The notes beneath the pieces were generated by a model that saw only the letters and a list, made by a program, of their open reading frames with translations, was not told the origin of the DNA and did not search any database. The translations under genes and the position numbers were made by a program. 64,000 nucleotides of DNA from Chloroflexota bacterium (GTDB lineage Bacteria > Chloroflexota > Anaerolineae > B4-G1 > SLSP01), in contig JAIOAX010000004.1 of assembly GCA_019873645.1 (NCBI GenBank), positions 167,317 through 231,316 on the forward strand, written 5' to 3'. Shown here in pieces: positions 1 to 8,763 of this stretch. Position 1 is the first letter of the stretch; each line of letters begins with the position of its first letter.

Positions 1-1145
1 TGCCCACCGATCTGCCCATCGTGCAGGAAGCGGCGCGGCGCGGCATCCCGCTCAGCAACGACGCACAGGAATTCATGCGCCGCTGCCCCGCTCCGATTGT
101 CGGCATTACCGGCTCGGCAGGGAAAACGACGACGACCACGCTGGTGGGCAAGATGTTGACAGCCGCAGGCTTCACCACCTGGGTGGGCGGCAATATCGGC
201 AATCCGCTCATCGGCGATCTGCCGTCCATCCGGCCCACAGACCGCGTGGTGATGGAACTGTCGAGCTTCCAGTTGGAGCTGATGTCCATCAGCCCGCAGA
301 TTGCCGGCGTGCTCAACATCACACCCAATCACCTGGATCGGCACAAAACGATGGAGGCATACATCGCTGCAAAGGCCAACATCGTGAGCCATCAGCAGGC
401 GGACGATGTGGCGGTGCTCGGCTATGACGAACCCAACGCCCGCGCCCTGGCGGCGTTGACGCCGGCGCAGGTGCGCTATTTCAGCGGGGCCGTGACGCCG
501 GACGAGGGGGCCTTTTTAGAGGGGAACACCCTGGTCTTGCGCCGCGGGAGTGTCCCAAACGTCATCTGCGAGCGCAGCGATTTGCGTCTGCGGGGGTTTC
601 ACAATGTTCTGAACACACTAGCCGCCATCGCCCTGGCCGACGCCGCCGGCGCGCCCATCGAGGCCATGCGAGAAGTCATTCGGACTTTTGAGGGTGTCGA
701 ACACCGCCTTGAAGTCGTGCGACGCAAGGACGGAGTGTTGTGGATCAACGATTCCATTGCTACGGCTCCCGAACGGGTTTTGGCTGCTTTACATTCATTT
801 GATGAGCCGCTGGTGCTACTGGCCGGCGGACGCGACAAAGACCTGCCCTGGCAAGAGTTCGCGGAAACGGTGGTGCGGCGCGTGCGCGTGCTCATTTTGT
901 TCGGCGAGGCCGCCGACCTGATCCACCGCCATGTTGAAGCGGCGCTGGCGCGTGTGCCCAAAGAGCAGCATGGACTCGAAGACCTGATCGCAGTGGGGAC
1001 GCTCGAAAACGCCGTCCAGATCGCCGCCTGCCGCGCACAACCCGGTGATGTCGTCTTACTCTCGCCCGGCGGTACCAGCTTCGACGCCTTCCGCGACTTC
1101 GCCGAGCGCGGGGAACGCTTCCGGGAATGGGTGATGGCTTTATAA
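1..1145 (+). CDS. murD: UDP-N-acetylmuramoyl-L-alanine--D-glutamate ligase, 5' partial
   Basis: This ATP-dependent cytoplasmic ligase adds D-glutamate to UDP-MurNAc-L-Ala in peptidoglycan precursor synthesis. The reading frame is open to the left edge, so roughly the first 80-90 residues of this usually ~450-aa enzyme lie outside the window. A GTG at 21 is only an internal codon. Visible Mur-ligase signatures are the P-loop GSAGKTTTTT, the ELSSFQLE motif, NITPNHLDRH, the HRLE motif and the C-terminal SPGGTSFD/ERGERF block. The usual NDSKATN stretch reads NDSIATAPE here, a variant rather than damage. It heads the visible dcw cluster, 61 bp before ftsW. Identification is firm; only the N-terminus is missing. 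Confidence 0.95.
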   Translation, partial: PTDLPIVQEAARRGIPLSNDAQEFMRRCPAPIVGITGSAGKTTTTTLVGKMLTAAGFTTWVGGNIGNPLIGDLPSIRPTDRVVMELSSFQLELMSISPQIAGVLNITPNHLDRHKTMEAYIAAKANIVSHQQADDVAVLGYDEPNARALAALTPAQVRYFSGAVTPDEGAFLEGNTLVLRRGSVPNVICERSDLRLRGFHNVLNTLAAIALADAAGAPIEAMREVIRTFEGVEHRLEVVRRKDGVLWINDSIATAPERVLAALHSFDEPLVLLAGGRDKDLPWQEFAETVVRRVRVLILFGEAADLIHRHVEAALARVPKEQHGLEDLIAVGTLENAVQIAACRAQPGDVVLLSPGGTSFDAFRDFAERGERFREWVMAL

Positions 1146-1146
1146 C

Positions 1147-1191
1147 GAACGTTAGAACATTTGAACGTTCAAATGTTCCAACATTCCAACG
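1147..1191. repeat. Word-repeat leader of ftsW with 24-bp palindrome
   Basis: The murD-ftsW gap consists of GAACNTTN-like words of about 8 bp that then switch to the complementary strand. The core 1155-1178 is a perfect 24-bp palindrome (arm GAACATTTGAAC). It ends a few bases before the ftsW ribosome binding site. It belongs to the word-repeat family found throughout the window. Confidence 0.75.
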
Positions 1192-1206
1192 ACAAAAGGA
1201 GAAGGA

Positions 1207-2379
1207 ATGGCCGGACGCAAGAAACAATCGCCAACCGTAGACCTGATTCTGCTGGTCACGCTGTTTGCACTGGTGGCCTACGGGCTGCTGATGCTTTACA
1301 GCGCCACGTTTTACGTGGGTGAGAGTTTCTGGCAAAAACAACTCGTCTGGATTGCGCTGGGCATTGCTATCCTGTTAATTATGTACTGGCTGCCCTACAC
1401 CCTCTGGCAAAAACTGGCGCTGCCGCTGATGGGCGTCACCCTGGTTTTACTGTTCATCGTCCTGCTGTTGGGGGAGCTGATCCTGGGAGCGCAACGTTCG
1501 CTCATCGGCGCTTCCGTGCAACCGGGCGTGTTGGCGCGGCTGGCCGCAGTGATCTACATCGCCGCATGGTTGGCCTCCAAGGGCGAACAGCTCAACCGCG
1601 TGCGTTATGGGTTGATTCCCTTCGCCATCATTATCGGCGTAGTCGCGGGTATGGTGGCCCTGCAACCGGATTTGAGCACGGCGTTGCTACTCGCCATCAC
1701 CGGCCTGGCGATGTTCTTTTACGCCGGCGGCGATCCCGTTCAAATTTTCTTGTCATTGGTGATCGGCAGCTCGGCTTTCGGTTTCCTGGCATGGCAATTG
1801 CCCCATGCGCGCAGTCGGTTAATGGCGTATCTGGGATCGCTGCGCGACCCTACGCAAATGCCCTATCACGTGCGGCGGGCCATCATCGCCATCGGCGAAG
1901 GGGGGATTTTGGGCGTGGGCATCGGCAGTGGACGCTTGAAGTCGGGCTACCTGCCCTTCCCGCATACCGATAGCATCCTGGCCGTCATCGGGGAAGAGAC
2001 GGGGCTGTTGGGCATCCTGCTGGTGATCGCACTGTTCATCTTGCTGGCGTATCGGGGCTACCGCATCGCGCTGGAGACGGCGGACCCCTTCGGGTCGTTG
2101 CTCGCCTTCGGCACGACGACGATGATCATCACCGAAGCACTTCTCAACGTGATGGTGATGGTGGGCTTGATTCCCTTTACCGGAACGGCGCTGCCGTTCT
2201 TTAGCTATGGGGGATCGGAGACCCTGGTGACAATGGCGGCCGCCGGCTTGTTGCTCGGCATTTCACAGGGGCGGCCCAAAGGAGAAGTCTATGCATTTCT
2301 GGATCGTTGGCGGGGGGACTGGCGGACACGTCTATCCGGCGCTCGCCGCAGTCGAGGCGCTGCAAACTCTCGCGCCTGA
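1207..2379 (+). CDS. ftsW: Lipid II polymerase of the SEDS family, cell division protein FtsW
   Basis: A SEDS-family membrane glycosyltransferase that polymerises lipid II at the septum with its partner PBP. The 390-aa product is a polytopic membrane protein with about ten hydrophobic segments. It has the SEDS signatures PDLSTALLLAITG near residues 155-170 and PFFSYGGSETLVTM near 325. The start ATG follows the ribosome binding site AAAGGAGAAGGA. The last ~30 residues are hydrophilic, basic and overlap the first 89 bp of murG, so this tail is probably unconstrained. Position between murD and murG supports FtsW over RodA. Confidence 0.95.
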   Translation: MAGRKKQSPTVDLILLVTLFALVAYGLLMLYSATFYVGESFWQKQLVWIALGIAILLIMYWLPYTLWQKLALPLMGVTLVLLFIVLLLGELILGAQRSLIGASVQPGVLARLAAVIYIAAWLASKGEQLNRVRYGLIPFAIIIGVVAGMVALQPDLSTALLLAITGLAMFFYAGGDPVQIFLSLVIGSSAFGFLAWQLPHARSRLMAYLGSLRDPTQMPYHVRRAIIAIGEGGILGVGIGSGRLKSGYLPFPHTDSILAVIGEETGLLGILLVIALFILLAYRGYRIALETADPFGSLLAFGTTTMIITEALLNVMVMVGLIPFTGTALPFFSYGGSETLVTMAAAGLLLGISQGRPKGEVYAFLDRWRGDWRTRLSGARRSRGAANSRA

Positions 2380-3388
2380 CGCCCGGCTGACCTGGATAGG
2401 CAGCGAGCGCGGCATGGAGACGCAGTTGATCGCGCGCGCCGGTTTACCGTTCATCGGCATCCCGGCCGGCGGACTGCACGGCGTCGCGCTGCTCAACGCT
2501 GTGCGCAACGGCTGGCAACTGGCGCGCGGTACCTTCGTGGCGCTCCAGCATCTCCGCCGCGCCCGCCCTGACGCCCTGCTCACCACCGGCGGCTACGTCA
2601 GCGGCCCGGTAACGCTGGCCGCATCGTGGCAGCGGGTGCCGATTCTGGTTTACCTGCCGGACATCGAGCCGGCGCAATCGGTGAAAGCCGCTGCACGCCT
2701 GGCGACGCGTGTCGCCGTGACGGTCGAGGATTCGCGTGCTTTCCTGCCGGCCGAGAAGGTCGTCGTCACCGGCTATCCGCTTGGCAACCGCATTACTCGT
2801 TGGAATCGCGCTACCGGGCGCGCGACGCTGGGGCTGCCGCCGGACGCGCTTGTTCTACTGGTCTTCGGAGGCAGTCGCGGCGCACGTTCGATTAACCGCG
2901 CCTTGATGCCGCACCTGGAAGAATTAACAGATGTCGCCGCAGTGCTGCATGTCAGCGGCGAACTGGACTGGGCTGAGGTGGTCGCCGCGCGCGACCGCTT
3001 GCCGGAATCTGTCAAAGCGCGCTATCACGCCTACCCTTATCTGCACGATGAAATGGGCGCAGCGCTGGCCGCCGCCGATCTGGTTATCTGTCGCGCCGGG
3101 GCTTCGGTGTTGGGGGAATTCCCCTACTTCGGCCTGCCTGCGATTCTGGTACCCTATCCTTATGCCTGGCGTTACCAAAAAGTCAATGCCGCATGGCTCG
3201 CCGACCGCGGCGCGGCGCTGGTGGTGGAAGATGCCGCTTTGCCGGAACGCATCGTCCCGATGGTACGCGCGCTGTTGACGGACACACCGCGCCGCGAGGC
3301 GATGGCGGCAGCGGCCAGCGCGCTTGCCCGTCCCGACGCCGCACGACGCCTGGCAGAGTTGTTGCTCGCTTTAGCGCAAGAGGGATGA
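2291..3388 (+). CDS. murG: UDP-GlcNAc:lipid I GlcNAc transferase
   Basis: GT28-family glycosyltransferase that converts lipid I to lipid II on the inner face of the membrane. The 365-aa protein begins with the N-terminal loop GGGTGGHVYPALA and carries FGGSRGARSINRA around residue 195. The C-terminal donor site has CRAGASVLGEFPYFGLPAILVPYP. The ATG is preceded by GGAGAAG, and the gene starts inside the end of ftsW (89-bp overlap), which suggests translational coupling. It is complete and of normal length. Confidence 0.97.
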   Translation: MHFWIVGGGTGGHVYPALAAVEALQTLAPDARLTWIGSERGMETQLIARAGLPFIGIPAGGLHGVALLNAVRNGWQLARGTFVALQHLRRARPDALLTTGGYVSGPVTLAASWQRVPILVYLPDIEPAQSVKAAARLATRVAVTVEDSRAFLPAEKVVVTGYPLGNRITRWNRATGRATLGLPPDALVLLVFGGSRGARSINRALMPHLEELTDVAAVLHVSGELDWAEVVAARDRLPESVKARYHAYPYLHDEMGAALAAADLVICRAGASVLGEFPYFGLPAILVPYPYAWRYQKVNAAWLADRGAALVVEDAALPERIVPMVRALLTDTPRREAMAAAASALARPDAARRLAELLLALAQEG

Positions 3389-3389
3389 C

Positions 3390-3920
3390 ATGGTACCTAT
3401 ACAGACGGTATTTTTCGGTCTCATGCTCTTATTCGGCATCATCGGCGCGCTGCGCGGCTGGGCCAAAGAGCTGCTGGTCACGTTCAGCGTGATCCTGGCA
3501 CGCTTCATCGAGACCGTCTTGCTGAAATACGTGCCGGTCATCAACACTACGTTGCAAACGATGATCGCCAGCGATCCAAAGACCTGGTTCTATGTACGTT
3601 CGATCATCTTTATCATCACCGTGGCGTTCGGCTATGCGACGACGATCATGTCTTCGCACCTGGGGGCCAAGGCGCGCAAAGAGAAACTGCAAGACACACT
3701 CTTAGGCTTTTTCCTGGGAGGCATCAACGGCTTTCTGGTGATCGGCATGCTGTGGGGGTTCCTGCATGTCCTGGGTTATAATCTCTGGGGCATCACCCCC
3801 CCTACCGGGCCGCAGGCCACAGCCTTGATCAGCTATCTGCCGATCGGGTGGTTGGAAGGCCCCACGCTGTTGGTGGCGGTGGCGATTGCTTTCGCCTTTG
3901 TGTTGATCGTTTTCGTGTGA
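3390..3920 (+). CDS. CvpA-like integral membrane protein
   Basis: The 176-aa product is almost entirely hydrophobic, with about four to five membrane spans (residues ~5-25, ~70-88, ~105-128, ~155-175). An N-terminal GALRGWAKELL segment recalls CvpA-family proteins. It starts 2 bp after the murG stop and ends at the murC start, so it is co-transcribed with the cell-wall genes. Its role is unknown; a link to envelope or division is inferred only from position. No catalytic motif is visible. Confidence 0.7.
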   Translation: MVPIQTVFFGLMLLFGIIGALRGWAKELLVTFSVILARFIETVLLKYVPVINTTLQTMIASDPKTWFYVRSIIFIITVAFGYATTIMSSHLGAKARKEKLQDTLLGFFLGGINGFLVIGMLWGFLHVLGYNLWGITPPTGPQATALISYLPIGWLEGPTLLVAVAIAFAFVLIVFV

Positions 3921-3928
3921 GTGAGCGT

Positions 3929-5326
3929 ATGCCCGGTCTGGAAGGTTTTCACGAAGTTCACATTGTCGGCATCGGCGGTGCGGGGATGTCCGCGATTGCG
4001 CGGGTCTTGCATGAAAAGGGATTCCGCGTCCACGGCTCTGACCGGCGTGAATCTCCGATTGCCGAAGCTCTGCGCGCCGCAGGCATCCCGGTCGCCGTTG
4101 GGCACGCAGCGGCCAACCTGGGCGCAGCCGACCTGGTGCTGATCTCCTCGGCCGTTCAGGATGACAATGTGGAAGTGCAGGCCGCCCGGGCACGCGGCGT
4201 GCGGGTGCTGGATCGCACACAATTTCTCGGCCCACTCACCGAGGGCTATGAGGTGATTGCCGTTGCCGGCGCGCACGGCAAGACGACCGTGACCGGCATG
4301 CTCACCTTACTGTTACTGGATGCCGGTCTTGATCCTACCTATATCGTGGGCGGCGTGATGGCAGACCTGGGCACCAATGCTCATGCGGGGAGCGGCAAAC
4401 ATTTCATCATCGAGGCCGACGAATATAAGAACACGTTCCTGGCGCTGCACCCCACCATCGCCGTCGTGACCAACGTGGAATTCGACCATCCCGACGTGTT
4501 TCCCAGTCCGCGCTATGTGCGGATGGCCTTCGGCGAATTTGTGGATCACATTCGTCCGGGGGGTGTACTGGTCGCCTGCAACGACGACGAAGTGGCGCAT
4601 GCCGTCGCGGCTTCATATCACGCCAATGGGGGCGATGTGTTGCTCTACGGACGCGATGAGGGAAGTGGCCTGGCCTGGCGGGCCGCCAACATCCGGCTGA
4701 ACGAAAAGGGCGGCGTCTCATTTACCGCGCTGTACCAGGGACAGGATGCCTACGACGACATTCATTTGAAGGTTCCTGGCGCATACAATGCAGTCAATGC
4801 ACTGGCGGTACTCTGTGTGGCAAGTTTTTTGGGCATCAAGTGGCGCGTGACCCGTGCGGCGCTGGAACGTTTCAGCGGCACGGCGCGGCGTTTCGAGATT
4901 CTCGGCGAGGTGGACGACATCACCGTCATTGACGACTATGCCCACCATCCCACCCAGATTCGGAATGTGCTGGAGGCCGCGCGGCAGCGTTACCCGGAGC
5001 GTCGCATCATTGCCGTCTGGGAGCCGCACACCTTCAGCCGCATCAAGGCGTTGTTCGACGATTTTATGACCGCCTTCGACATTGCCGACCGGGTGATGGT
5101 ACTGCCCATCTACGCCGCGCGCGAGGCTGACGACGGCACGCTGACAGCGCACCTACTGGCACAATCTATCAAACATCCGGCGGTTACGGCAGCGGCGACG
5201 CTCGAAGACGCCATCTTTCGGCTTTTGGAGCAGGCCCTGCCCGGCGATGTCATCCTGCTGATGGGCGCGGGCAACGAATACATTGTCGGCAAGCGGCTGG
5301 TTTTAGAGCTGGAACGCACCAGCTGA
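3929..5326 (+). CDS. murC: UDP-N-acetylmuramate--L-alanine ligase
   Basis: First amino-acid ligase of the Mur pathway; it adds L-alanine to UDP-MurNAc using ATP. With the ATG at 3929 the protein is 465 aa. It starts close to the Rossmann motif HIVGIGGAGMSAIARVLH, followed by the P-loop GAHGKTTVTGML, the EADEYKNTF and NVEFDHPDVF motifs, and DDYAHHPTQI. An in-frame GTG at 3917 overlaps the stop of the previous gene and is an alternative start. A longer frame opening at 3848 would overlap the membrane protein and is unlikely. All family signatures are intact. Confidence 0.96.
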   Translation: MPGLEGFHEVHIVGIGGAGMSAIARVLHEKGFRVHGSDRRESPIAEALRAAGIPVAVGHAAANLGAADLVLISSAVQDDNVEVQAARARGVRVLDRTQFLGPLTEGYEVIAVAGAHGKTTVTGMLTLLLLDAGLDPTYIVGGVMADLGTNAHAGSGKHFIIEADEYKNTFLALHPTIAVVTNVEFDHPDVFPSPRYVRMAFGEFVDHIRPGGVLVACNDDEVAHAVAASYHANGGDVLLYGRDEGSGLAWRAANIRLNEKGGVSFTALYQGQDAYDDIHLKVPGAYNAVNALAVLCVASFLGIKWRVTRAALERFSGTARRFEILGEVDDITVIDDYAHHPTQIRNVLEAARQRYPERRIIAVWEPHTFSRIKALFDDFMTAFDIADRVMVLPIYAAREADDGTLTAHLLAQSIKHPAVTAAATLEDAIFRLLEQALPGDVILLMGAGNEYIVGKRLVLELERTS

Positions 5327-5340
5327 TTGAAGATTGAATA

Positions 5341-5406
5341 GTTCGCCGATTCTTTATTCGCCGATTCTTTATTCGCCGATTCTTTATTCGCCGATTCTTG
5401 ATTCGC
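5341..5406. repeat. 15-bp (7+8) tandem word repeat before small basic gene
   Basis: About four copies of a 15-bp unit made of two related words (ATTCGCC and GATTCTTT) fill the murC to 5418 gap. The array stops directly at the CACGGAGGG ribosome binding site. Similar words appear, diverged, upstream of citrate synthase at 63805-63870. Confidence 0.85.
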
Positions 5407-5417
5407 ACGGAGGGTCT

Positions 5418-5567
5418 ATGTCTCGTTTAACCAACTGGTTTTTCAAGTTCGCCGGCATCAAGGGGCGCAAGCAAGCGCGCTACCGGGCCTATCATTCTGA
5501 GGCCCTTGGGGCAAAGATGCGACTGGTGAAGCGGGAGCAAGCCCGTAGCAAAAAGGGAGGCCGGTGA
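5418..5567 (+). CDS. Small basic protein in dcw cluster, unknown function
   Basis: A 49-aa, strongly basic protein (many Lys/Arg, no membrane span beyond a short LTNWFFKF segment). I do not recognise a family. The ATG at 5418 has a strong ribosome binding site (ACGGAGGG, 5 bp upstream). The longer in-frame opening at 5334 would only translate the upstream tandem repeat. Its TGA overlaps the murB GTG, consistent with coupling to murB. A nucleic-acid or ribosome-binding role is possible from charge but not shown. Confidence 0.6.
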   Translation: MSRLTNWFFKFAGIKGRKQARYRAYHSEALGAKMRLVKREQARSKKGGR

Positions 5568-6535
5568 CGGAGGACGCACAGGAACGCCTGGCGGCCCTGG
5601 CGCAAGCGTTCGGCGACCGCGCGCAATGGCATGTCCCGCTGGCCCGTTATGCCGGTGCAGGTATCGGCGGCCCGGCGGAGCTGCTCATCATCGCACAGCG
5701 GCGCGAGGAACTGCTCGAAGCGGTACGGCTGGCCCAGGCTGCCAACGTTCAGTGGCGCGTTTTTGGCGGGTTGACCAACATACTTTTGCCCGACAGTGGG
5801 CTACGAGGTGTGATTATTCTCAATCACACCCGGCACATTGACTATCTTGAAGAAACATACTGCGTTGTGGCGGAATCCGGCGCCATCATCGCCAAGATGG
5901 CGCAGGAGACGGTACGCCGGGGCTGGGGAGGCCTGACCTGGGCCGTGGGACTCCCCGGCACGGTTGGCGGCGCGGTGGTGAACAACGCCGGCGCCTTCGG
6001 CGGGGAAATCTCCCAAACTCTGATTGCGGCGGAGGTTTTCAACCCGGAAAGCGGCGTTGAAGTGGTAGAGCCGGACTGGTTCGCGTTTGCCTATCGGCGC
6101 AGTCGGCTCAAGGGCAGTGGTGTGCCGTGGATCGTGGTCAGCGCAACGTTCCAGCTCACGCCGCGCGATCCGGCGGCGCTGGCCGCCAAAGCCGTAGAGT
6201 ACACGGAGCGCCGGCAGCGCACCCAACCGCCGGGCAAGACATTGGGTTCGACGTTCAAAAACCCACCCGGCGACTACGCCGGGCGGCTGATCGAGGCGGC
6301 AGGACTGAAAGGCGCGCGCTGTGGCGGCTGTTACGTCTCGGAAAAGCATGCGAACTTTTTCATCAACGACGGCACCGGTACGGCCGCAGACTACTGCGCG
6401 TTAATCCGCCTGGTGCAAGCAGAAGTTGAACGTCAATTCGGCATCTATCTGGAACCGGAGATTGAAATTATTGAGCCATCAGCAGTCAGCCATCAGCAGT
6501 CAGCTATCAGCAGTCAGCCTGAAGACTATACCTGA
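5564..6535 (+). CDS. murB: UDP-N-acetylenolpyruvoylglucosamine reductase
   Basis: FAD-dependent enzyme that reduces the enolpyruvyl group to give UDP-MurNAc. The 323-aa protein has the FAD-binding PCMH-type fold with GGLTNILLPDSGLRGV, GLPGTVGGAVVNNAGAFGGE, the catalytic GSTFKNP serine and a C-terminal LEPEIEII glutamate. The AYRRSRLK arginine is present. It starts with GTG, overlapping the preceding stop. Natural MurB ends near EIEII; the last ~20 residues here (rich in Ser, Gln and Ala) are encoded by the heptamer repeat that follows, so they are read-through sequence. Confidence 0.96.
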   Translation: MTEDAQERLAALAQAFGDRAQWHVPLARYAGAGIGGPAELLIIAQRREELLEAVRLAQAANVQWRVFGGLTNILLPDSGLRGVIILNHTRHIDYLEETYCVVAESGAIIAKMAQETVRRGWGGLTWAVGLPGTVGGAVVNNAGAFGGEISQTLIAAEVFNPESGVEVVEPDWFAFAYRRSRLKGSGVPWIVVSATFQLTPRDPAALAAKAVEYTERRQRTQPPGKTLGSTFKNPPGDYAGRLIEAAGLKGARCGGCYVSEKHANFFINDGTGTAADYCALIRLVQAEVERQFGIYLEPEIEIIEPSAVSHQQSAISSQPEDYT

Positions 6536-6562
6536 AAGCTGAGGGCTGAAAGCTGACGGCTA
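6476..6562. repeat. Inverted heptamer array between murB and ddl
   Basis: The array begins inside the 3' end of murB with TCAGCNN heptamers and, after a short spacer, switches to GCTGANN heptamers that end at the ddl ribosome binding site AAAGGAGAT. The two halves are complementary and could fold into a long imperfect hairpin in the mRNA. Confidence 0.9.
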
Positions 6563-6575
6563 AAGGAGATATTCA

Positions 6576-7757
6576 GTGAGACGATTGAAAGTAGCCGTAT
6601 TATTCGGTGGTCGCTCCGGCGAGCATGAAGTCAGCATCATGTCGGCCCGTTCGGTGATGCGCGCTCTGGACCCGGAGAAATACGAAATCATCCCGGTAGG
6701 CATCACCCGGCAGGGCCGCTGGATCATCGGCGCGGACCCCGTGAAAGCCCTGGAAAGCGAGGACTTCACCGGCGCCCGGTTCGCCGCCATTTTCGCCGAT
6801 CCGGCCCGGCAGGGTTTGTGGGCCGACACGACGGCGCAGGTCTCATCCACCAACCATCTCGCTGTCGGTTCCCATCCTAACGGCAGCATGGAGAGTACTC
6901 TGACGTCCCTCTCGCAGGTGGATGTTGTCTTCCCCGTGCTGCATGGCACCTTCGGCGAAGATGGCACGGTGCAGGGGTTACTGGAACTGGCCGGCATCCC
7001 CTATGTCGGCGGGGGTGTGCTCAACTCGGCGCTGGCGATGGACAAAATCGCCTTCAAAGACATTGCCAGAGCGCGCGGCTTACCTATCGCCGATTATGTG
7101 TGGACAACGCGGCGGCAGTGGCAGGCGGAACCGGAAGCCGTGATGGACGAGGTCGAACGTAAGCTCGGCTACCCCGTCTTCACCAAGCCGGCGAACCTGG
7201 GATCAAGCGTGGGCATCACCAAATGCCACAATCGGGATGAGTTGCGGCAAGGACTGGAAGAAGCGGCGCGCTATGATCGCCGGATTCTGGCAGAATGGGC
7301 CGTGCCCAATGCCCGCGAAATTGAAGTGAGTGTCCTGGGCAACGAGGAGCCGACGGCTTCCATCCCCGGCGAAATTATCCCTAGCCGCGAGTTCTACGAC
7401 TATGCCGCCAAATACCTGGATCAGGGCGAGAACGCCTCGCAACTGCTGATCCCTGCACCGCTGGATGAAGCCACAACGCAGCGGGTGCAAAGGCTGGCGA
7501 TTGAAGCCTATCGCGCCATAGACGGCGCCGGTATGGCGCGGGTGGATTTCCTGCTTAACCGCACCACCGGTGAACTGTACGTGAACGAAATCAACACCAT
7601 TCCCGGCTTCACGGCCATCAGCATGTATCCCAAACTCTGGGAAGCGTCGGGGCTGCCGTACAGCCGCCTGCTGGATTGCCTGATTGACCTGGCATTGGAG
7701 CGTCACGCCGAAAACGCACGTTCCGAACGCATCTTCCGCGCAGCGGTTAGCTATTAG
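6576..7757 (+). CDS. ddl: D-alanine--D-alanine ligase
   Basis: ATP-grasp ligase making the D-Ala-D-Ala dipeptide for the peptidoglycan stem. The 393-aa protein has GGRSGEHEVSIMSA at the N-terminus, VLHGTFGEDG, the ATP-grasp KPANLGSSVGITK and the metal-binding ENEINTIPGFT-type site (here VNEINTIPGFTAIS). It is longer than the short Ddl form because of an insertion around residues 80-110, as in DdlA-type enzymes. It starts with GTG after AAAGGAGAT. The final residues AVSY are already encoded by the first heptamers of the next repeat array. Confidence 0.96.
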   Translation: MRRLKVAVLFGGRSGEHEVSIMSARSVMRALDPEKYEIIPVGITRQGRWIIGADPVKALESEDFTGARFAAIFADPARQGLWADTTAQVSSTNHLAVGSHPNGSMESTLTSLSQVDVVFPVLHGTFGEDGTVQGLLELAGIPYVGGGVLNSALAMDKIAFKDIARARGLPIADYVWTTRRQWQAEPEAVMDEVERKLGYPVFTKPANLGSSVGITKCHNRDELRQGLEEAARYDRRILAEWAVPNAREIEVSVLGNEEPTASIPGEIIPSREFYDYAAKYLDQGENASQLLIPAPLDEATTQRVQRLAIEAYRAIDGAGMARVDFLLNRTTGELYVNEINTIPGFTAISMYPKLWEASGLPYSRLLDCLIDLALERHAENARSERIFRAAVSY

Positions 7758-7940
7758 CAGTCAGCAATCAGCTATCAGCAATCAGCTATCAGCAATCAGC
7801 TATCAGCAATCAGCTATCAGACTGACAGCTGACAGCTGAAAGCTGAAAGCTGAAAGCTGACGGCTAATGGCTGAAAGCTGATGACTGACCGCTGACGGCT
7901 GATGGCTGAAAGCTGATAACTGACAACTGACAACTGAAAA
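7745..7940. repeat. Long inverted heptamer array between ddl and ftsQ
   Basis: About 28 consecutive 7-bp units fill the gap. The first dozen read TCAGC plus two variable bases, the rest GCTGA plus two variable bases, so the region is a large imperfect palindrome. It starts at the ddl stop and ends at the ftsQ ATG with no recognisable Shine-Dalgarno in between. There are no unique spacers, so it is not a CRISPR. Confidence 0.93.
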
Positions 7941-7942
7941 CT

Positions 7943-8749
7943 ATGAAACGCAAAACACGCAAACGCCTGTACTACCGGACGGCGGCCCTGTTGACTACAC
8001 AGCCGCAGGTCTACCCACGCACACGGCAGGGCCGGTATGCACAGCAAACGCGGGACATCCCGTGGCGGTTAATGCTGGTGCTGATCCTGTTCGGCAGCAG
8101 TGTTCTGTGGTTACTGCTGGATGACCGCTGGTATCTGATGGGCGAAGATTTACGGATCACCGGCGTCTCCACCCCACAGACCCTCCGCGATGTCGCCGTA
8201 GCGTCGGATCTGTTGGGCTGGCACGGTCTGCGTTTGCGTCCACGGGCCGCCGAAAAACACATCCTGGAGCAGGTCACCGTTGTGACCACGGCCCAGGTCG
8301 AATGTCGCCGGTTTCCGGCCACGTGTACCATCGCCGTCACGGAACGCGCTCCGGTGCTCAACTGGGTCAGCGGAACCGCAGTGTACTGGATAGATAAAGT
8401 AGGCTTGCGTTTTCCGGCGCAAGCTGTGCGAGACGGCCTGCCGGTGGTGCGCGGGCCGCTGCCGGATGTGGAGAAGCCCCAAATTCTCGTTTCCGTTTTG
8501 GAAGGGGTACAGGCGTTGGCGGCGCTGGGTGTATCAACCGCTGGGTTGGAATATCATCCCCAACGCGGCTTAATCTGGACGGACCCGCAGGGACGCCGGG
8601 TCGCGTTCGGCGTAGGGCCGGCAATGCGCGCTCGCTGGGACATCTACCAGGCGCTGGTAGCGCATCTGGATGCGCGTCAGGTCTTCCCCTGGACAATAGA
8701 CGTCCGCTTTCCTGAAAATCCAACCTACTCACTCGAACGCTTGTGGTAA
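7943..8749 (+). CDS. ftsQ: Cell division protein FtsQ/DivIB
   Basis: A 268-aa bitopic division protein that links early and late divisome parts. A basic N-terminus (KRKTRKRLYYR) is followed by one membrane span at residues 42-59. A POTRA-like region beginning ITGVSTPQTLRDV follows, then the ERAPVLNW beta segment typical of FtsQ. Its position between ddl and ftsA fits. The ATG abuts the heptamer array and has no clear ribosome binding site, so translation may depend on the upstream structure or coupling. Confidence 0.88.
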   Translation: MKRKTRKRLYYRTAALLTTQPQVYPRTRQGRYAQQTRDIPWRLMLVLILFGSSVLWLLLDDRWYLMGEDLRITGVSTPQTLRDVAVASDLLGWHGLRLRPRAAEKHILEQVTVVTTAQVECRRFPATCTIAVTERAPVLNWVSGTAVYWIDKVGLRFPAQAVRDGLPVVRGPLPDVEKPQILVSVLEGVQALAALGVSTAGLEYHPQRGLIWTDPQGRRVAFGVGPAMRARWDIYQALVAHLDARQVFPWTIDVRFPENPTYSLERLW

Positions 8750-8763
8750 AAGGGGGTGTGATT

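Noticed and set aside
1155..1178. LexA operator upstream of ftsW (GAAC/GTTC half sites)
   Set aside because: The half sites come from the 8-bp word repeat, spacing does not match GAACN4GTTC, and no -35/-10 boxes surround it.
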